A DNA stretch of 64,000 nt, taken from the NCBI GenBank assembly GCA_025917655.1, contig CP084613.1:2792001-2856000 (forward strand), in the 5' to 3' direction. Of this stretch, positions 37,475-48,544 are shown in pieces; the first letter of the stretch is position 1, and the number at the start of each line of letters is the position of its first letter. The DNA is from Chlorella sorokiniana. Taxonomy: Eukaryota > Chlorophyta > Trebouxiophyceae > Chlorellales > Chlorellaceae. The notes beneath the pieces were generated by a model, which was given only the letters and a program-made list of their open reading frames with translations, had not been told where the DNA came from and ran no database searches. The position numbers and the translations under genes are program-made.

Positions 37475-39306
37475 ATGGCTTCGACGGTCGTCAGAGCCAT
37501 CCTGGGGCCTGTCAGCGCGACTTATGTTGCGGGGCCGGTGGCGGCGGCGGCCCTCCCCCTGCTTGGCCTGGAGCTGGGGCTGACACTGGGACTTGGTGTT
37601 CGTCCTGGCAGCTTCACGCTTGTTGACGACATCACAGGTGTAAAATGGCCGCAGCCGCGCCAAACAGCATGCAGCAAGGCGCCAAACTTTCGGCTGCAAG
37701 CTGCCATTGCAGCTGCAGGGTCACTGTCCACCCCTCCCTTCTCGCTTGCAGCTGCCATCCTGGCAACGCTGCTGCTCTTGTGGCTGGCGGTTGTTATGTA
37801 CATGACTTTGTGGCGTAAAGTCGAGGTGTTGTTCTGCACGCTCCCATGGCTCAGGTGCGGCAGTTGACACCTGCCGCGCTGTGCTGGCCGAATCCCTCAG
37901 CGCTCCCCAGCGCCCACAGTTCCAACCCCGCCATGCATGCAGGCACAACGGCGAAATGCAGTCCTTGCAAGGCACGCGGAAGTATGCAACACGCTGCCCC
38001 TTCACAGGCGAGCTTGCCGTTGACGGCGGCGCCGTGCTGAATGGGTATAGCTAGGCAGCCAGAAGCACAACCTCCCCTCCTCAGGAACCATTGCATCTGC
38101 CACGTGCTCCCTGCACCCACCCTGCTTTCTCCGTAGGCAATCGTCCCAACATGCGCTGCCCGAGTTGTCAGTGCCGCGTGCACGACAGCGCATTCCACAA
38201 GACCGACCGTCTGGTAAAGTGAGCACTTGCCCTGAGCCGCAGCGAGCCTCGCATGCAGCGCCTGTCTGGCGGTCAGAGCTCCAGTACGTGCCCTCCCCTC
38301 TTTCCCAGCTTTGTGGGCGAGACGGTGCTGCGCTGGGACACTGCCAAGGAAGCCACCGACGTGGAAGATGAGAACCTGAAGAAGGTGGGCGCACAGCTGT
38401 GCTGGCGGCGGACAAGTGGCGAGGCTGTTGCACGTGGGGTGGCCCGTCAGCCCGTCTGAGGCCAGGCCCTGGCCATGGGCTTCCCCCTGCCACGGCCACC
38501 AACACTGCAGGCACGCCGCAGCCTGGACGAAGCGCTGGACTTCCGCGGCAACACAATCTTTGGAACGCTGACGGGTGAGCGCGGCGCCGGGGAGGGCCCT
38601 AGCGGGGCAGGGAGCAGCTGCTTGTTTTGAAGGGACCAGGAACCCTTTGCTCTTGCGGCTGTTCTGATCTGACCGGAGCACCACCTGCACTCCGCTGCAG
38701 CCTGCTGCACGGGCTGCGCCACCTGGCAGCGCTCCTTCAACCTGCTGCCCCGCCTGTCCATCAACCTGGCCCTCTGCTCCCTCTTCCTCGCCCTGCTGCC
38801 CTGGGGCTTCGCCTCCATCCTGGACTCCGACCAGTCCGGCGGCGCTGTGATCGGCAGGGGGAGGTGAGCCCACGGGTCAGGGCAGGCGCTTCCGCGGCGC
38901 CCTCTCTGCCTTTCCTCCCAGCTCTTTGCTGGCCTGGCCGGCTGACCTGCCTGCCCCCGGCCTTGCAGCCAAGGCCATCCACGTCTGCTCCTACGCCCTG
39001 GCCATCTTGTACGCCCAGTGTGCGCTGCTGGTGCAGCTGCACGCGCTGCTGAGGGCCAACCAGTTCCTGCACCGCTACAGGTGGGCGGGGTGGGCGGGCA
39101 GGCAGCAGGAACAGGGGAATCCCCATACTGCGACAACACAAACGGCACGGGACAGCAGAACCTGTGCTCCGCTAGCAGCTTCGTGAGCCCCTGCGCGGGC
39201 GCTGCCTTGCAGGCCCATGATCCCCTCCCTGCAGCCCCTGTTCAAGATGCCTCAGGGGAGGCTGATGGCCCATGTGATGCACGCACCCTGGGGCCAGGCG
39301 GTGTGA
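37475..39306 (+). CDS. Multipass membrane protein with Cys-rich segment, unknown function
   Basis: Not recognised. The start is the ATG at 37475. Hydrophobic segments: AAALPLLGLELGLTLGLG, AAILATLLLLWLAVVMYM, LSINLALCSLFLALLPWGFA and CSYALAILYAQCALLVQLH, so three or four membrane spans. Between them lies a small Cys/His cluster (MRCPSCQCRVHDSAFH) that might bind zinc, a charged helix (VLRWDTAKEATDVEDENLKK), and ACCTGCATW, another Cys-rich patch. The C-terminus is PMIPSLQPLFKMPQGRLMAH followed by VMHAPWGQAV and a TGA at 39304-39306. At least eight exons; phases fail at the 37857 and 38861 junctions (the latter beside a G5 run, 38857-38861), consistent with small indels in the sequence. The conserved-looking C-terminal peptide suggests a real gene. 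Cell location cannot be told. Confidence 0.6.
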
Positions 39307-39975
39307 GGCGGCCAGTGCACTGGAACCAAGTCGAACGGCTCCTTCCATGCACAACCAGCTGCTGTCATAAGTTGCCGTGCAAGACATTGTTGACAGTGAA
39401 GGCGAAAGTAAAGCGAAAGGAAGGAATCAAAGAGGAATCGTGGGATGCAGGCCAGCGCTGCACTGAGGGCGCACAGACAGACGAGGCATGCAAATGCTGC
39501 TGGCACGCTTCTTTTTACTTTGACTTTAAAAGCAGGAGGGAGAACAGGACGGAAGTGGAGAAGGGTGTTGGTGCGTTTGGCATGCGCTAGCAGCAAGCAG
39601 CAGGGTGGCGGGTCACATGTGTTCTGAGCTGGCCAAGGCATCATGGGCGAGAGGTCACTCCAACATGGCCGGCTGCTGAAGTAGGAACCAGGCGGGAAGT
39701 ATAGTTGGGTCCGGGCACGGTTGGCTGTCAAGGGAGGGCGCAGGGCGCTCAGGAAGGCTATGATACAAAGGCGGCGGCGACCCAGTGCGCAGAGCTAGCG
39801 AGGGGTGCCGCCGCGCTAATAACTGCGACTCGGCACATGGAAACAGCATAGAAGGCTGGATAACCCGGAAAACGTTCAGACATGCCGGGGCATGCCACGA
39901 CGGCGAGGAGCGGGGCCAGCCTTGCTTTGAGAAGCAGGGCAAGCGGTGCAGTGTGTGTGTGTGGGGGGACTGGCA
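39307..39975. other. Convergent intergenic region
   Basis: 669 bp between two converging stops. It is AT-richer at 39380-39560 with no supported coding frame. It should contain both 3' UTRs. Confidence 0.45.
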
Positions 39976-42758
39976 TCACTCGTTACACCCCACTGCACCG
40001 GCTGTCCCCTCACCCAAACTTCCACTTGCCGCTGAGTGCGCGCAGGATGGACTGCTGGTGCGTGTCGTGCCCGCTGCCGCCCGCGGAGGGTGCTGCGCCG
40101 CCCCCACCTCGCCGGCCTCGCCGTGCAGCGGGCCCACCCTGCCTGCGCCGGCGGCCACCAGCTGCTGCTGCTGCACGCTGGTGCCCATCAGGTGCGCCCT
40201 CACCACCTCGTAGATGGCCTGGCGCTCGCGCTCGCCGCGGATGGGCTGCCCGTCTGCGGCGGAGGCAGGGCAGATGCCTGTGCAGCCCACCAGCGCGAGC
40301 GAGGGGACGGAGCACACACCACAGCAGTCGTTTCACCCTCCCCCCTCTCACGGCCCTCGTGCCCCTGCTGAGGGCCGCCTTTCAAGTCGCTCGCCTGGCA
40401 GGTGTATGAGGAAGCGGTGCATCTCCTGGGCTACAGGGCCGCCCGGCAGGGGGCAGCCGTAGGGATCCACCTCGGGCCGCTCGATGTAGACTGGTGGCCC
40501 GGGGGCAGTGCTTGCGTGGGTGCTCAGCATGCACACAGCGAAAGGAGTCAGCCGGCAACACCCAGAGGGGGGCGGGGTTGGGGTGAGTGGACACCCTGCG
40601 CGGTGTGCATGCCCGAGCCACACCGCGCCCCTCCCTCACCGTCGGCCATGAACACGCCCACCCCTGCGGCGCTCAGCCCCTGTGTCACGTCAAACGTAAC
40701 GCGTGGCCGGCCACGCCCGCCGCTGTCTGCGGCAGGGCAGCAGCTCAGCGCTGTTGTTATGGCGGGCGGGGCAGCACGGGGCCCGCACACCACATCTGCA
40801 GCCCTTCTCTCGCTGCTACCCTCCTGCTTCTATCTCCTGGCACACACCAGCACGCTCCCAGGCTGCCCCTCCCCGCTGTGCCCACCTATGTTGGCTGTGA
40901 CTGTGAGCTCGGTGCAGCAGGCCTCGCACGCGTCCCGTATGTCGATCTTGACGGGCAGCGCCACAGCGAGGCGCACGCGGCGTGTCACCTCCGCCAGCGC
41001 CTCGGGGTCTGCGACGCGGCAGGCCTCAGCGTCCTGCACAAACAGGTCCACCTCGCAGCCGCCGCTGGGGCCCACCTCCACCCGACCGTACGCCACGCTG
41101 GACGGCGGCAGTTTGGTTGGTTGAGGGCGTGGGGTGTTGTGGTTGTGGTTGAGGGTGGGGGAGGGCAGGAGGGGGCGGGCGCATTACGTGGGAGGTGCTG
41201 GGTTGGTTGGGCTGGGTGCGTGCACCTGCGCACCAGCACTGCCGCGCCGCCGCGCAGCGCCTGGCACCAGCACTCCCGCACCGCCGCGCTCACCGCAGGT
41301 CGATGTCCTTGAGGGCGCGGAAGAGGTCGTAGAGCAGGCCCTTGCGGTCGCGACAGCGCAGCGTCAGCAGCGTGTGGGCGGGCGACGTCTCGTTGTCCGC
41401 GTTCACCTCCACCGCCTCCTGCCGCTGCGCGTGCGAGTCCTTGGGGCGGCGCCCTCGCTCCCACTGCCACCCGGCTGCAGGCTCTTCATGCTGCCCACGA
41501 TGCGGCGCAGGTTTGAAGCTGCAGCGGGGTCAGCAGACGCCGGGTCACGTGGGGCGTGCAGCGCATTGAGGCAGCCAAACAGGCAGCGCCGGGCGGCCAG
41601 GGTGCAGCGGCTCGCCCCTCCCGCCCGCCCCGCTCAGCCTCACATGAGGTGACGTCCTTGCAGGCCTTGCGCCTCGGCACCGTGCTGGCGCCTGCAGCCA
41701 GGCTGTCGGCAGGGGCGGGCGTGATGGTGCAGTCGGTGTCGGGCCCCAGGGCGCCCTTCACGCGGTCGCACACCTCCAACACCCTGCGCACATGGAGGGG
41801 GAGGGGGAGGCAGGGCGGTGGAGCCACACGCAGTGGCGGCATGGCCGCGCCGCCGCAGCGGGCATCCCCACACAGCTGGCTCGCCTGCCGCCGAGCTGGC
41901 TTGCGGGCTATCTTGCGGGCGCCAGCGGGGCGACGCGCCTGTGGTTTTCGGGCAGCTCGTTGCGGTTGTCCACCAGCCAGAAGAGGTCTGCCACCTGGCC
42001 GTTGGGGCTGGTGGTGATGTGTGCCTTGAACACGGTGGTGTCGGCCTCCCAGAGCGCGTGGGACAGGGAGTGCAGCATGCCCTGCCGGTCGTACCCCGCC
42101 ACCTGCAGCAAGAAGGCCTGCTGCTCCTTGGGCGCCGAGCGCCAGCGCCACAGCTGCTGCAGGCTGTCGGTGCCGCTGGGGCAGATGGCCTCCAGGCGGG
42201 ACTTGAGCAGCTGCCAGCGGGGGGCACGCCTGCGACGACGCAGCGCAGCAAGGGAGGCAGCCCGCCAGCCGCACGCTCCTCAGCAGCCAACCCAAGCCAT
42301 AGCTGCAGCATGCTCAGCCCTGGCGACAGGCTGGCGCGCTGTGGCGCAAGCGTGCGACCAAGCCGCTCCCCTCCCGCCCCAGGCCTCCCCCGCGGTCCCG
42401 GCCCCCACCTCCCTCCCCTCGCACCAGCACTGAGGCAGACTTTGAAGATGATGAAGCACCACTGGCCGTCGGTGGAGATGTCGCCCTTGAGGATGCGCAG
42501 CCCAAAGTCGAGCAGCATGCGGGCAATGTCCACGCCCAGCCCGGTGGCGTCGGGGCAGCTGATGCGCATCTCCCGCACGCTGAGGTCCTCCTCGGGCAGG
42601 CGCCTGCGCAGCGCAGCGGCGGTCGCACGGTCGGTCGCGCAACAGCCCGCCCGCACCGCAAGCACAGACATGACTGGCAGGGGAGACGGGGGGGACCCGC
42701 GACGCGATGGCAGCGCTTGTCCTCACCTGATCACTACAGTCTCTTCCTCATAATCCAT
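39976..42758 (-). CDS. ACT-domain-repeat protein (ACR type), four ACT domains
   Basis: ACT domains are small ligand-binding regulatory folds, usually for amino acids. The start is the ATG at 42758-42756 (MDYEEETVVI) and the stop TGA is at 39976-39978. ACT1 (about 42600-42430): VREMRISCPDATGLGVDIAR, GLRILKGDISTDGQWCFIIF. ACT2 (about 42130-41950): FLLQVAGYDRQGMLHSLSHA, TTVFKAHITTSPNGQVADLF. ACT3 (about 41400-41040): TLLTLRCRDRKGLLYDLFRA, DIDLRCVAYGRVEVGPSGGC. ACT4 (about 40900-40400): CTELTVTANIG, then VTFDVTQGLSAAGVGVFMAD and EMHRFLIHLP. No catalytic domain accompanies them, as in plant ACR proteins and unlike bacterial GlnD. A Gln/Gly/Ala-rich tail follows ACT4. A role in sensing amino-acid or nitrogen status is inferred from the family only. 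Confidence 0.8.
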
Positions 42759-43387
42759 GCTGCTCCTGCTCTTCCTTCTGCTGCTGCACCAGCTACGGGA
42801 TTCAGCTGTGTACCGCTCACTGTTGACTCATCTGCTGACGGGTGGCCTGCCGCCTATGCGCGGTGACGCCGACTATGGCGGCAGCGCTCAACCCTCCAGA
42901 CGCAGTGCAGACCCCAAGCATACAGCAGCGCCTGCGGACCCTGCAGACTTCTCTCTACACGGGAAGGGCGCAAAGCAGTTCCGGTGAGGAGCAAACTCGC
43001 CAAACGCAAAAGCGGCCAAAGCAGCTCAGACACGTTCAGCTGTGCACTGACATGGCTTACACGCTATCAAACCCCGTCTGGAGGATCCAAAACGTGAAGC
43101 ACAGAGCAGCCCCCGGAGGAGAGCTCTCGACTGGCGTGAACAGCTTTGGCAGCTGCACACGGAATTGAGGACAGCGCTCCAAAGCAATCAAGCATACAAG
43201 AACATGTCGGCAGCGAGCCGCAGCAAAGGGGGCTCCCGGATCCGACTACGACTCCGAAGGCTTCGATCGCTTCGATCGGACGTCCTGCCCCCAGCCACGC
43301 GGCATCATGGGCGGCTCCCTTGTCGTAGATTGCTACAGACGCCTCCAATTTCCCACATTCAACCACCTAAACTTTCATTCTACCACA
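42759..43387. promoter_or_regulatory. Divergent intergenic region, ACT protein and PSB33
   Basis: 629 bp between divergent starts. Includes a near-perfect direct repeat CTTCGATCGCTTCGATCGGA at 43261-43280 (GCTTCGATC spaced by nine bases). No TATA box was assigned. It must hold the promoter of a presumably light-regulated chloroplast-protein gene. Confidence 0.45.
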
Positions 43388-45113
43388 ATGCAAGCAGTTG
43401 CAGGAGCCTGCGTGTCCACCCCTGTGGTGGTGCTGCCCAGCAGTCAGCGCACCACCGCTGGCGCCCGGGCGGCCTTCCGCCCCACTTGCAGGAGGGCACA
43501 GCGGCAGAGGATGATGCGCGCCGTGGCCAGTGAGGCGGAAAGCGGTGAGCGCTGCAGCAGCACCGCCGCCATGCGCCACCATGCGCCGCCTCAACTGCCA
43601 GCCGCAACCTCTCCTGACCTTCACCACCTCCTGCCTTCACGTCTGCAGCGAGCCCAGCGGCCGAGACTGTCAGCGCGCCGCCGCCTGGCTTTGTGCCCGT
43701 GGTTCGGCCAGAGGACCTGCCAAAGGGTGCGCGCCTGCTCGTCTGCGCTGCTTGCTGGTCGCCAGACTGACTGGCTGGCAAGCCCTGCCACCCGCATTAC
43801 GCATGCTGTACCTGCGACCAGAAAGATCTAGCAGCACCAATCGCCTTCCGTTCCCGGCTGCTGCGCCAAGAAAGGCTGAGCAGCATTTGGGACAGCAGCG
43901 CAGGCTGTCCTGCCGCCTTGCATAGCATGGGTGGCGACTCTCCTCACAACCGCGCTCCTTTTCCCTGGCTGCCGCATGGCGCAGGCGTGCGCAAGGAGGT
44001 GCGCGTGGGCGGCAAGACGGTGCTGCTCTTCTGGTACCGCAACCAGATCTACGCCATTGAGGCGCGCTCGCCCGCCGAGGGCGCCTACTCCGAGGGCTTC
44101 ATCAAGGCCAAGTTCACCCAAGACTTCTGCATAGGTGGGAGGGCCGGGACGGGGTGGCGCGAGCTGGCTGGGTTGAGGCACAAGAGGGGCAACATGATAA
44201 GGGGTCCGGGGTCAAGCTGTGGAGCTGTGCGGCAGGGGGCGGCTTGGCGTGGGCTGTGGCGAGCGGCGAGCCCTGCCCCACCGCCTGCACCCCTCCACCT
44301 CGCAGAGTGCCCTGCCACCGGCAGCCTGTTCAGCCTGAAGGACGGCGGCATCGTGAGCTGGTACCCCAACAACCCCGTGCTGCGCATGCTGACCCCGTCC
44401 TCCACATGCCGCCCACTGGAGATCTACCCCGTCCACCTGGGCGCCACCGCCATCTCGGTGGATGTTTCCGGTGCGCTGCGCCGCCTCTCGCAGGCGCTGC
44501 GTAGCAGCACTCGGGGTCGCTCTGCTCAGGCCGGTACACGGGTTGGCCGGCTGCCCCTCCACCAGCAGCACAGGACCCACCAGAGCTGTGACCGCCCACG
44601 CACGCTCCGCCCCCCCTTTCGCCCTGCAGGCAGCACGGCTGGCGGCGCCCCCACCACCCGCGGCGGCTCCGACACCTCCCTGGAGAACAACAACGTGTAC
44701 GGGCTGGAGCCCAAGATGTATGTTGAGGGCGGCACGCAGGGACAGGGTGAGCCCCAGGGCCAGCCTGGTGGCTGGGTGTAAACGGGGTGGCAGGAGGTGC
44801 AAACGGGGTGGCAGGAGGTGCCAACAGGGTGGCGGGGGCATGGGGTCGAGGCGCTCTCTCCGTCAATACACGGAACATGCGCCCATCACCAGGGCCATGC
44901 AGGCATTCAAGAGCGGGCTGAGGTGCTCATGCTTGGCAGTAGCCCCTTGCATGCGAATCGCCCCTGAATCTGTTCTGTGTTTGTGCAGATGTCACCCCTG
45001 GCGACGCAGGCGTGGCAACGGCAGCCACCCTGACGGTGACAGTGCTGGCAGTGCTGGGTGTGCTGGTGGGCGGCAGCGCCACCTTCTACTACTTCTTTGG
45101 CCCAGGCGTCTGA
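43388..45113 (+). CDS. PSB33: PSB33/TEF5 chloroplast Rieske-fold thylakoid protein
   Basis: A nucleus-encoded chloroplast protein that supports photosystem II in plants (PSB33/LIL8; TEF5 in Chlamydomonas). Six clean exons: 43388-43544, 43649-43726, 43985-44134, 44306-44470, 44630-44746, 44989-45113. Residues 1-45 form a Ser/Arg/Ala-rich transit peptide. Then PPPGFVPVVRPEDLPKGVRK and the Rieske-like beta fold (GGKTVLLFWYRNQIYAIEAR, GFIKAKFTQDFCIECPATGS, LFSLKDGGIVSWYPNNPVLR, CRPLEIYPV). The usual CxH...CxxH iron-sulphur ligands are absent, as in this family: FCIECPATG keeps cysteines but no histidines. A C-terminal membrane span (LTVTVLAVLGVLVGGSATFY) anchors it in the thylakoid. All phases agree and no frame breaks were seen, in contrast to its neighbours. 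TGTAA lies about 210 nt past the stop. Confidence 0.9.
44781..44843. repeat. 21-bp tandem repeat, three copies
   Basis: Three consecutive units beginning AACGGGGTGGCAGGAGGTGC (44781, 44802, 44823; the third is degenerate). They lie at the start of the last intron of the PSB33 gene. Confidence 0.85.
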
Positions 45114-45470
45114 AACATCTAGCGACGGTTCCCTGCACACTTAACGCACCACCTTGCACTGTTTCTTGATCGATGCTCGCGCGTTTTCCGCCGACCTGCC
45201 TTTCCATGCCATGTTGACTGCGTTCCTGATTCCAAGCCAACTTGGATTTTGTTGCTTCCCATGCATCGCCGGCACTTTGCACCGCTGGGCTTGAAGCCAT
45301 GTGGAGAAGTAAAGAATTTGTTGTAAACCATGAAACAGCATGGGCAAGCAGCCGGGAGGCTGCGCTGCGCGCGTGGGTGTCTAATGGAGCATTTCAGCGA
45401 CCTGGTTATTGCAAGTCGGTATGCGTTTCTATGGGTCACTGAAGGTGGCTCCTGAGATGCTCATTTTGGC
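45114..45470. other. Convergent intergenic region with TGTAA at 45322
   Basis: 357 bp between the PSB33 and COX11 stops. TGTAA at 45322-45326 is the likely PSB33 poly(A) signal. Nothing else was seen. Confidence 0.5.
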
Positions 45471-47328
45471 TCACGGTGCCGGGGCCGCCACCGCCAACGC
45501 CGGTGCGGGTGATGCTGCTGCCTCAGTGTCCTCCTCGACATCCTCCTCGGCCACCTTGAAGAAGGTGTAGCTGCAGGTGAGCATGCGGCATGGGGGTTGA
45601 TGGAGCACGCCCACCAGCAAGCTAATCGGGCATGGCCTGCGGGGCAGAGGGAGCAGCCACACGCTGGCCTGGGGCGAGGCGCCGCCCCACACACACCTGA
45701 GGGTGATGGTGTTGATGCCCTTCATCTTGGGGTCGGTGGCAAACTCAGGATCGATGTAGAAGAAGACGGGCATGTCAATGCGCTCGCCAGGCCGCAGCTT
45801 TTGCTCCTGTGACGTAGCGGCGGGGGAGGCGGGGCGCAGATGGAGCCGGCAGGCGCTGCAGCAATCGCCCCAGCGGCGCCGCGGGCCACGCCCAGCAGAG
45901 CAGTTACCGCCGAGCTCGGTGCTGCCCTGCCCTGCACAGCAGCGCCCCACCTCAAAGCAGAAACACTGTATCTTGTTGAAGTACTGGCCCGCCTGCTGCG
46001 GCGCCACGTTGTAGGTGGACACCCCCGTCACCGCCTTGTCGCACCGGTTTTCCGCGGTGTAGAAGGCCAGGGTGGACTGGCCGGGTGCAGCCGCACGCTG
46101 CGCTGCGTGGGCACAAACTTCCACGGCATTCCGTCTGCGGGGAGTGTTCCAGAAAGATGGGCAGGGGCGGTGGCTGGGTTGGGCTGGGAAGGGGGGTGCC
46201 ATGTACACAAAAGGGAAGGTGACATCGGATGCTGCTGGCCTACGGGACACAACCTGCCGCGCTGCCGAACGCCCAGTGGGCTTGCGTCTGGTTGCTTACC
46301 AAGCGCCAACTCGCAGCCGTTCCAGCAAAGCAACGCCACAGCCTGACTATGAACCCTTTTCCGCCAGTCCCCTCAAACACATGCCAATCCCAGAGCCCCA
46401 CAGGCCCCTTGGCGCACGCAACCCCCCCACCCCCCACCCCCACCCCACCCCCACCACCCCACCCCCACCCCCATCCACATCGCCAAAGACCCACAACTCG
46501 TGCCCCCTCACCCCTCCCACACAGCTACCCACCCGATACATCCGAATTGAAGTACACGGTGACATCACGGGCCGCCGCCGCCCGCTCAACCTCGGCGTCA
46601 GGATTCTGCTCCCGTCGCCGTATTTTATCCTCCACCGCCTTGCCCTCCATGACGGTGCCGCCATAGCCGGTGGCCTGCGTGCCAAGGAGGGGGAGGAGGG
46701 GGGCGCGCGGGCGGGGGGAGACCAGTCGTCCAGCTAGCGCGTTTTTATCGTGCATGGTTGTCATGGGCAAGCAGATAACGAGCAAACGTGCAGCACGTCT
46801 CTAATCCCACCTGGCAGAACATGCGGTAGAGGGGCACCGCGGCATAGGTGGCGCCAACCATTGCGACTGCCGTGGCAAGCTGCAGCGGCAGGTCCCATGC
46901 TCTCAGAGCAGGAGGTGCATCGTACCACGTTTTGAGAGGCACCATGAAACAATCGCCTGGAGCCAACCAAACGCAGGCCCGACTCACCAGGTACCAGCCT
47001 TGGTCTGCGTTGCGCTTGCTGACGCCCGCATAAAACTCCTGCCGCCCCGTGGCCGACTGCTGAACAACCGCTGCTGCGACTGTGCCAGCCGACTCCGCCA
47101 ACACGACTGCTGCTGCGGCTGCCAACTGAGCGATTGTTGAAACATAAATGGACTTTGTCCATGTGAATGCAGCCAACGCCGCAGTGCCGCCACCTCTTGC
47201 TGCAAAGCCACTGCCGCCTGGGCTGCAGCAGGCGGCTGCGACGCCACCAGCGCCCCTGCCGCACTTGGAGCCAGCGCGGCCTCTCCGCAGCGCACCAAAA
47301 GTTGAACCGACTGTCTGAGACCGCGCAT
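45471..47328 (-). CDS. COX11: Cytochrome c oxidase assembly protein COX11
   Basis: A mitochondrial inner-membrane copper chaperone that loads the CuB site of cytochrome oxidase. The start is the ATG at 47328-47326; the first 100 residues are Arg/Ala/Gln-rich with no acidic run, fitting a mitochondrial presequence. FYAGVSKRNADQGWYL leads to the single membrane span (LQLATAVAMVGATYAAVPLY, then RMFCQ) and ATGYGG. The beta domain has MPWKFVPTQRSVRLHP, LAFYTAENRCDKAVTGVSTY, NVAPQQAGQYFNKIQCFCFE with the CFCF copper ligands, RPGERIDMPVFFYIDPEFA and YTFFKVAEED. The tail is Glu- then Ala/Pro-rich. One base is missing at the G3 of 46083-46085 (just before QSTLAFYT). The presequence and mature frames also differ near 47170, by a further indel or an unseen small intron. 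Confidence 0.93.
46424..46476. repeat. (CCCCA)n simple repeat
   Basis: Cytosine-rich low-complexity tract in a COX11 intron. Confidence 0.85.
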
Positions 47329-48544
47329 CGGGGGCGTCCCTCTCAGGTTTGGGTTCCTTCGAGCTCTAGTTCACAAAAAGACCTGTGCTAGTGTAGCGTG
47401 ATAGTGTAGCCGTTATCCCGGGTATCGAAAGGCGGAAGATCTGCAATTGCGCAGCCAACATGCTGTTCTGCAAGATGAATGCAAGTGAGGTGGCAAACAC
47501 GAAGCGGCTAACTTGCTCTCTTTAGTGCTATTTAATGCGGAAATATGAGCAAGAAGAGCCTATAAATGCTCTTATTGAGCCTAGGATGAGTTGAGCCGCC
47601 ATTGGTCGGTGGTCAAGAGCGCTGCCATGTTCATGACGGGCGTTGAGACCACAGTTATTGACGTGCTGCAGCCGCATAAGAACCCATAAGCTTTAAATTT
47701 GCCGCAGCGCAGACTGCGGGCGGAGGGGGTGTGGAGGAGTGCTCTATTGGTTGCAGCCCCATTGGGGTGTCAGAGATGCACCAAGCACATTTGCATGTCT
47801 CGTTTCAGTTCAAATCAACAGACTTTAGCAGGTTGATTTCATTTAACGTCTGCATGCCACATACACTGAGCAAGTTAGGGTTGCCCAACAGGCCCACACA
47901 CCGCTATCAAGGACCGCTGCCGATGACGGGCTACTCACCTTCCAGGGCCTGGCGTCGCTAGAATGGTTAGTCAGGGTGCGAAAATTTGATGCCTCCACCC
48001 GTCACATTGTTCAAGTGGATCCTACCTCATGAACAAGAGGCTGCTACGCTGGAGGCCACAGGGATCCGCCCAGTGTTTGACTGGCTTGTCACTCCATGAG
48101 GAGGGAGCTGGGTATGCTTGCTGCCTCTGCTGACTTTTACATGAGAGTCGCATGCTTCAGTGTCGTGCTGTCGCATGTACAAGAACGAATTGTAACCACA
48201 TTGATGGTAGGATGAGCGGGCGGATGTGTCGGAACTCTGCCGCAGAGTGGCGGGACTGCATTTTCTTTAGGCTCTCCTTTTGTGGCCTGTCCTGTTTGAT
48301 CTCAATTTTTGGTGTAGTGTATGCTTTTTCTTCAAGGTCAGGGCCGTTGCGGGCCCCGTACTCGCTCAGCAGAAACACAACTCTCCACTTGCGAGCTCCC
48401 TGCCGACATTCTCGCAACCTTTCCGGGTCGCACCGTTTTTAGGACTGTGTTTGCAGCACTAGACACTAAGGTGCTGCTGTCTACGACTGACCGAAAACAG
48501 GCACCTCGTTTGCGAGTGACGGCCTGCTTGCCATTGACCATGGC
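47329..48544. promoter_or_regulatory. Divergent intergenic region, COX11 and adenylyl cyclase
   Basis: 1216 bp, the longest gene-free stretch, and clearly AT-richer than the genes (47500-48450). Open frames in it (for example 48152-48442) show no coding-like composition. No tRNA cloverleaf, mobile element or strong repeat was found by eye. It probably holds both promoters and a long cyclase leader. Confidence 0.5.

Noticed and set aside
44101-44340. PSB33 as a functional [2Fe-2S] Rieske oxygenase component
   Set aside because: The CxH and CxxH ligand motifs are missing and the protein has the PSB33/TEF5 C-terminal membrane anchor.
47380-47460. Possible tRNA-like sequence (GTGTAGCGTGATAGTGTAGCC)
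   Set aside because: No cloverleaf with a matching acceptor stem, anticodon arm and GTTCRA T-loop could be formed.
48152-48442. 96-codon open frame in the COX11/cyclase intergenic region
   Set aside because: No conserved motif, codon use unlike the neighbouring genes, and it lies in AT-rich sequence where chance frames of this length are expected.
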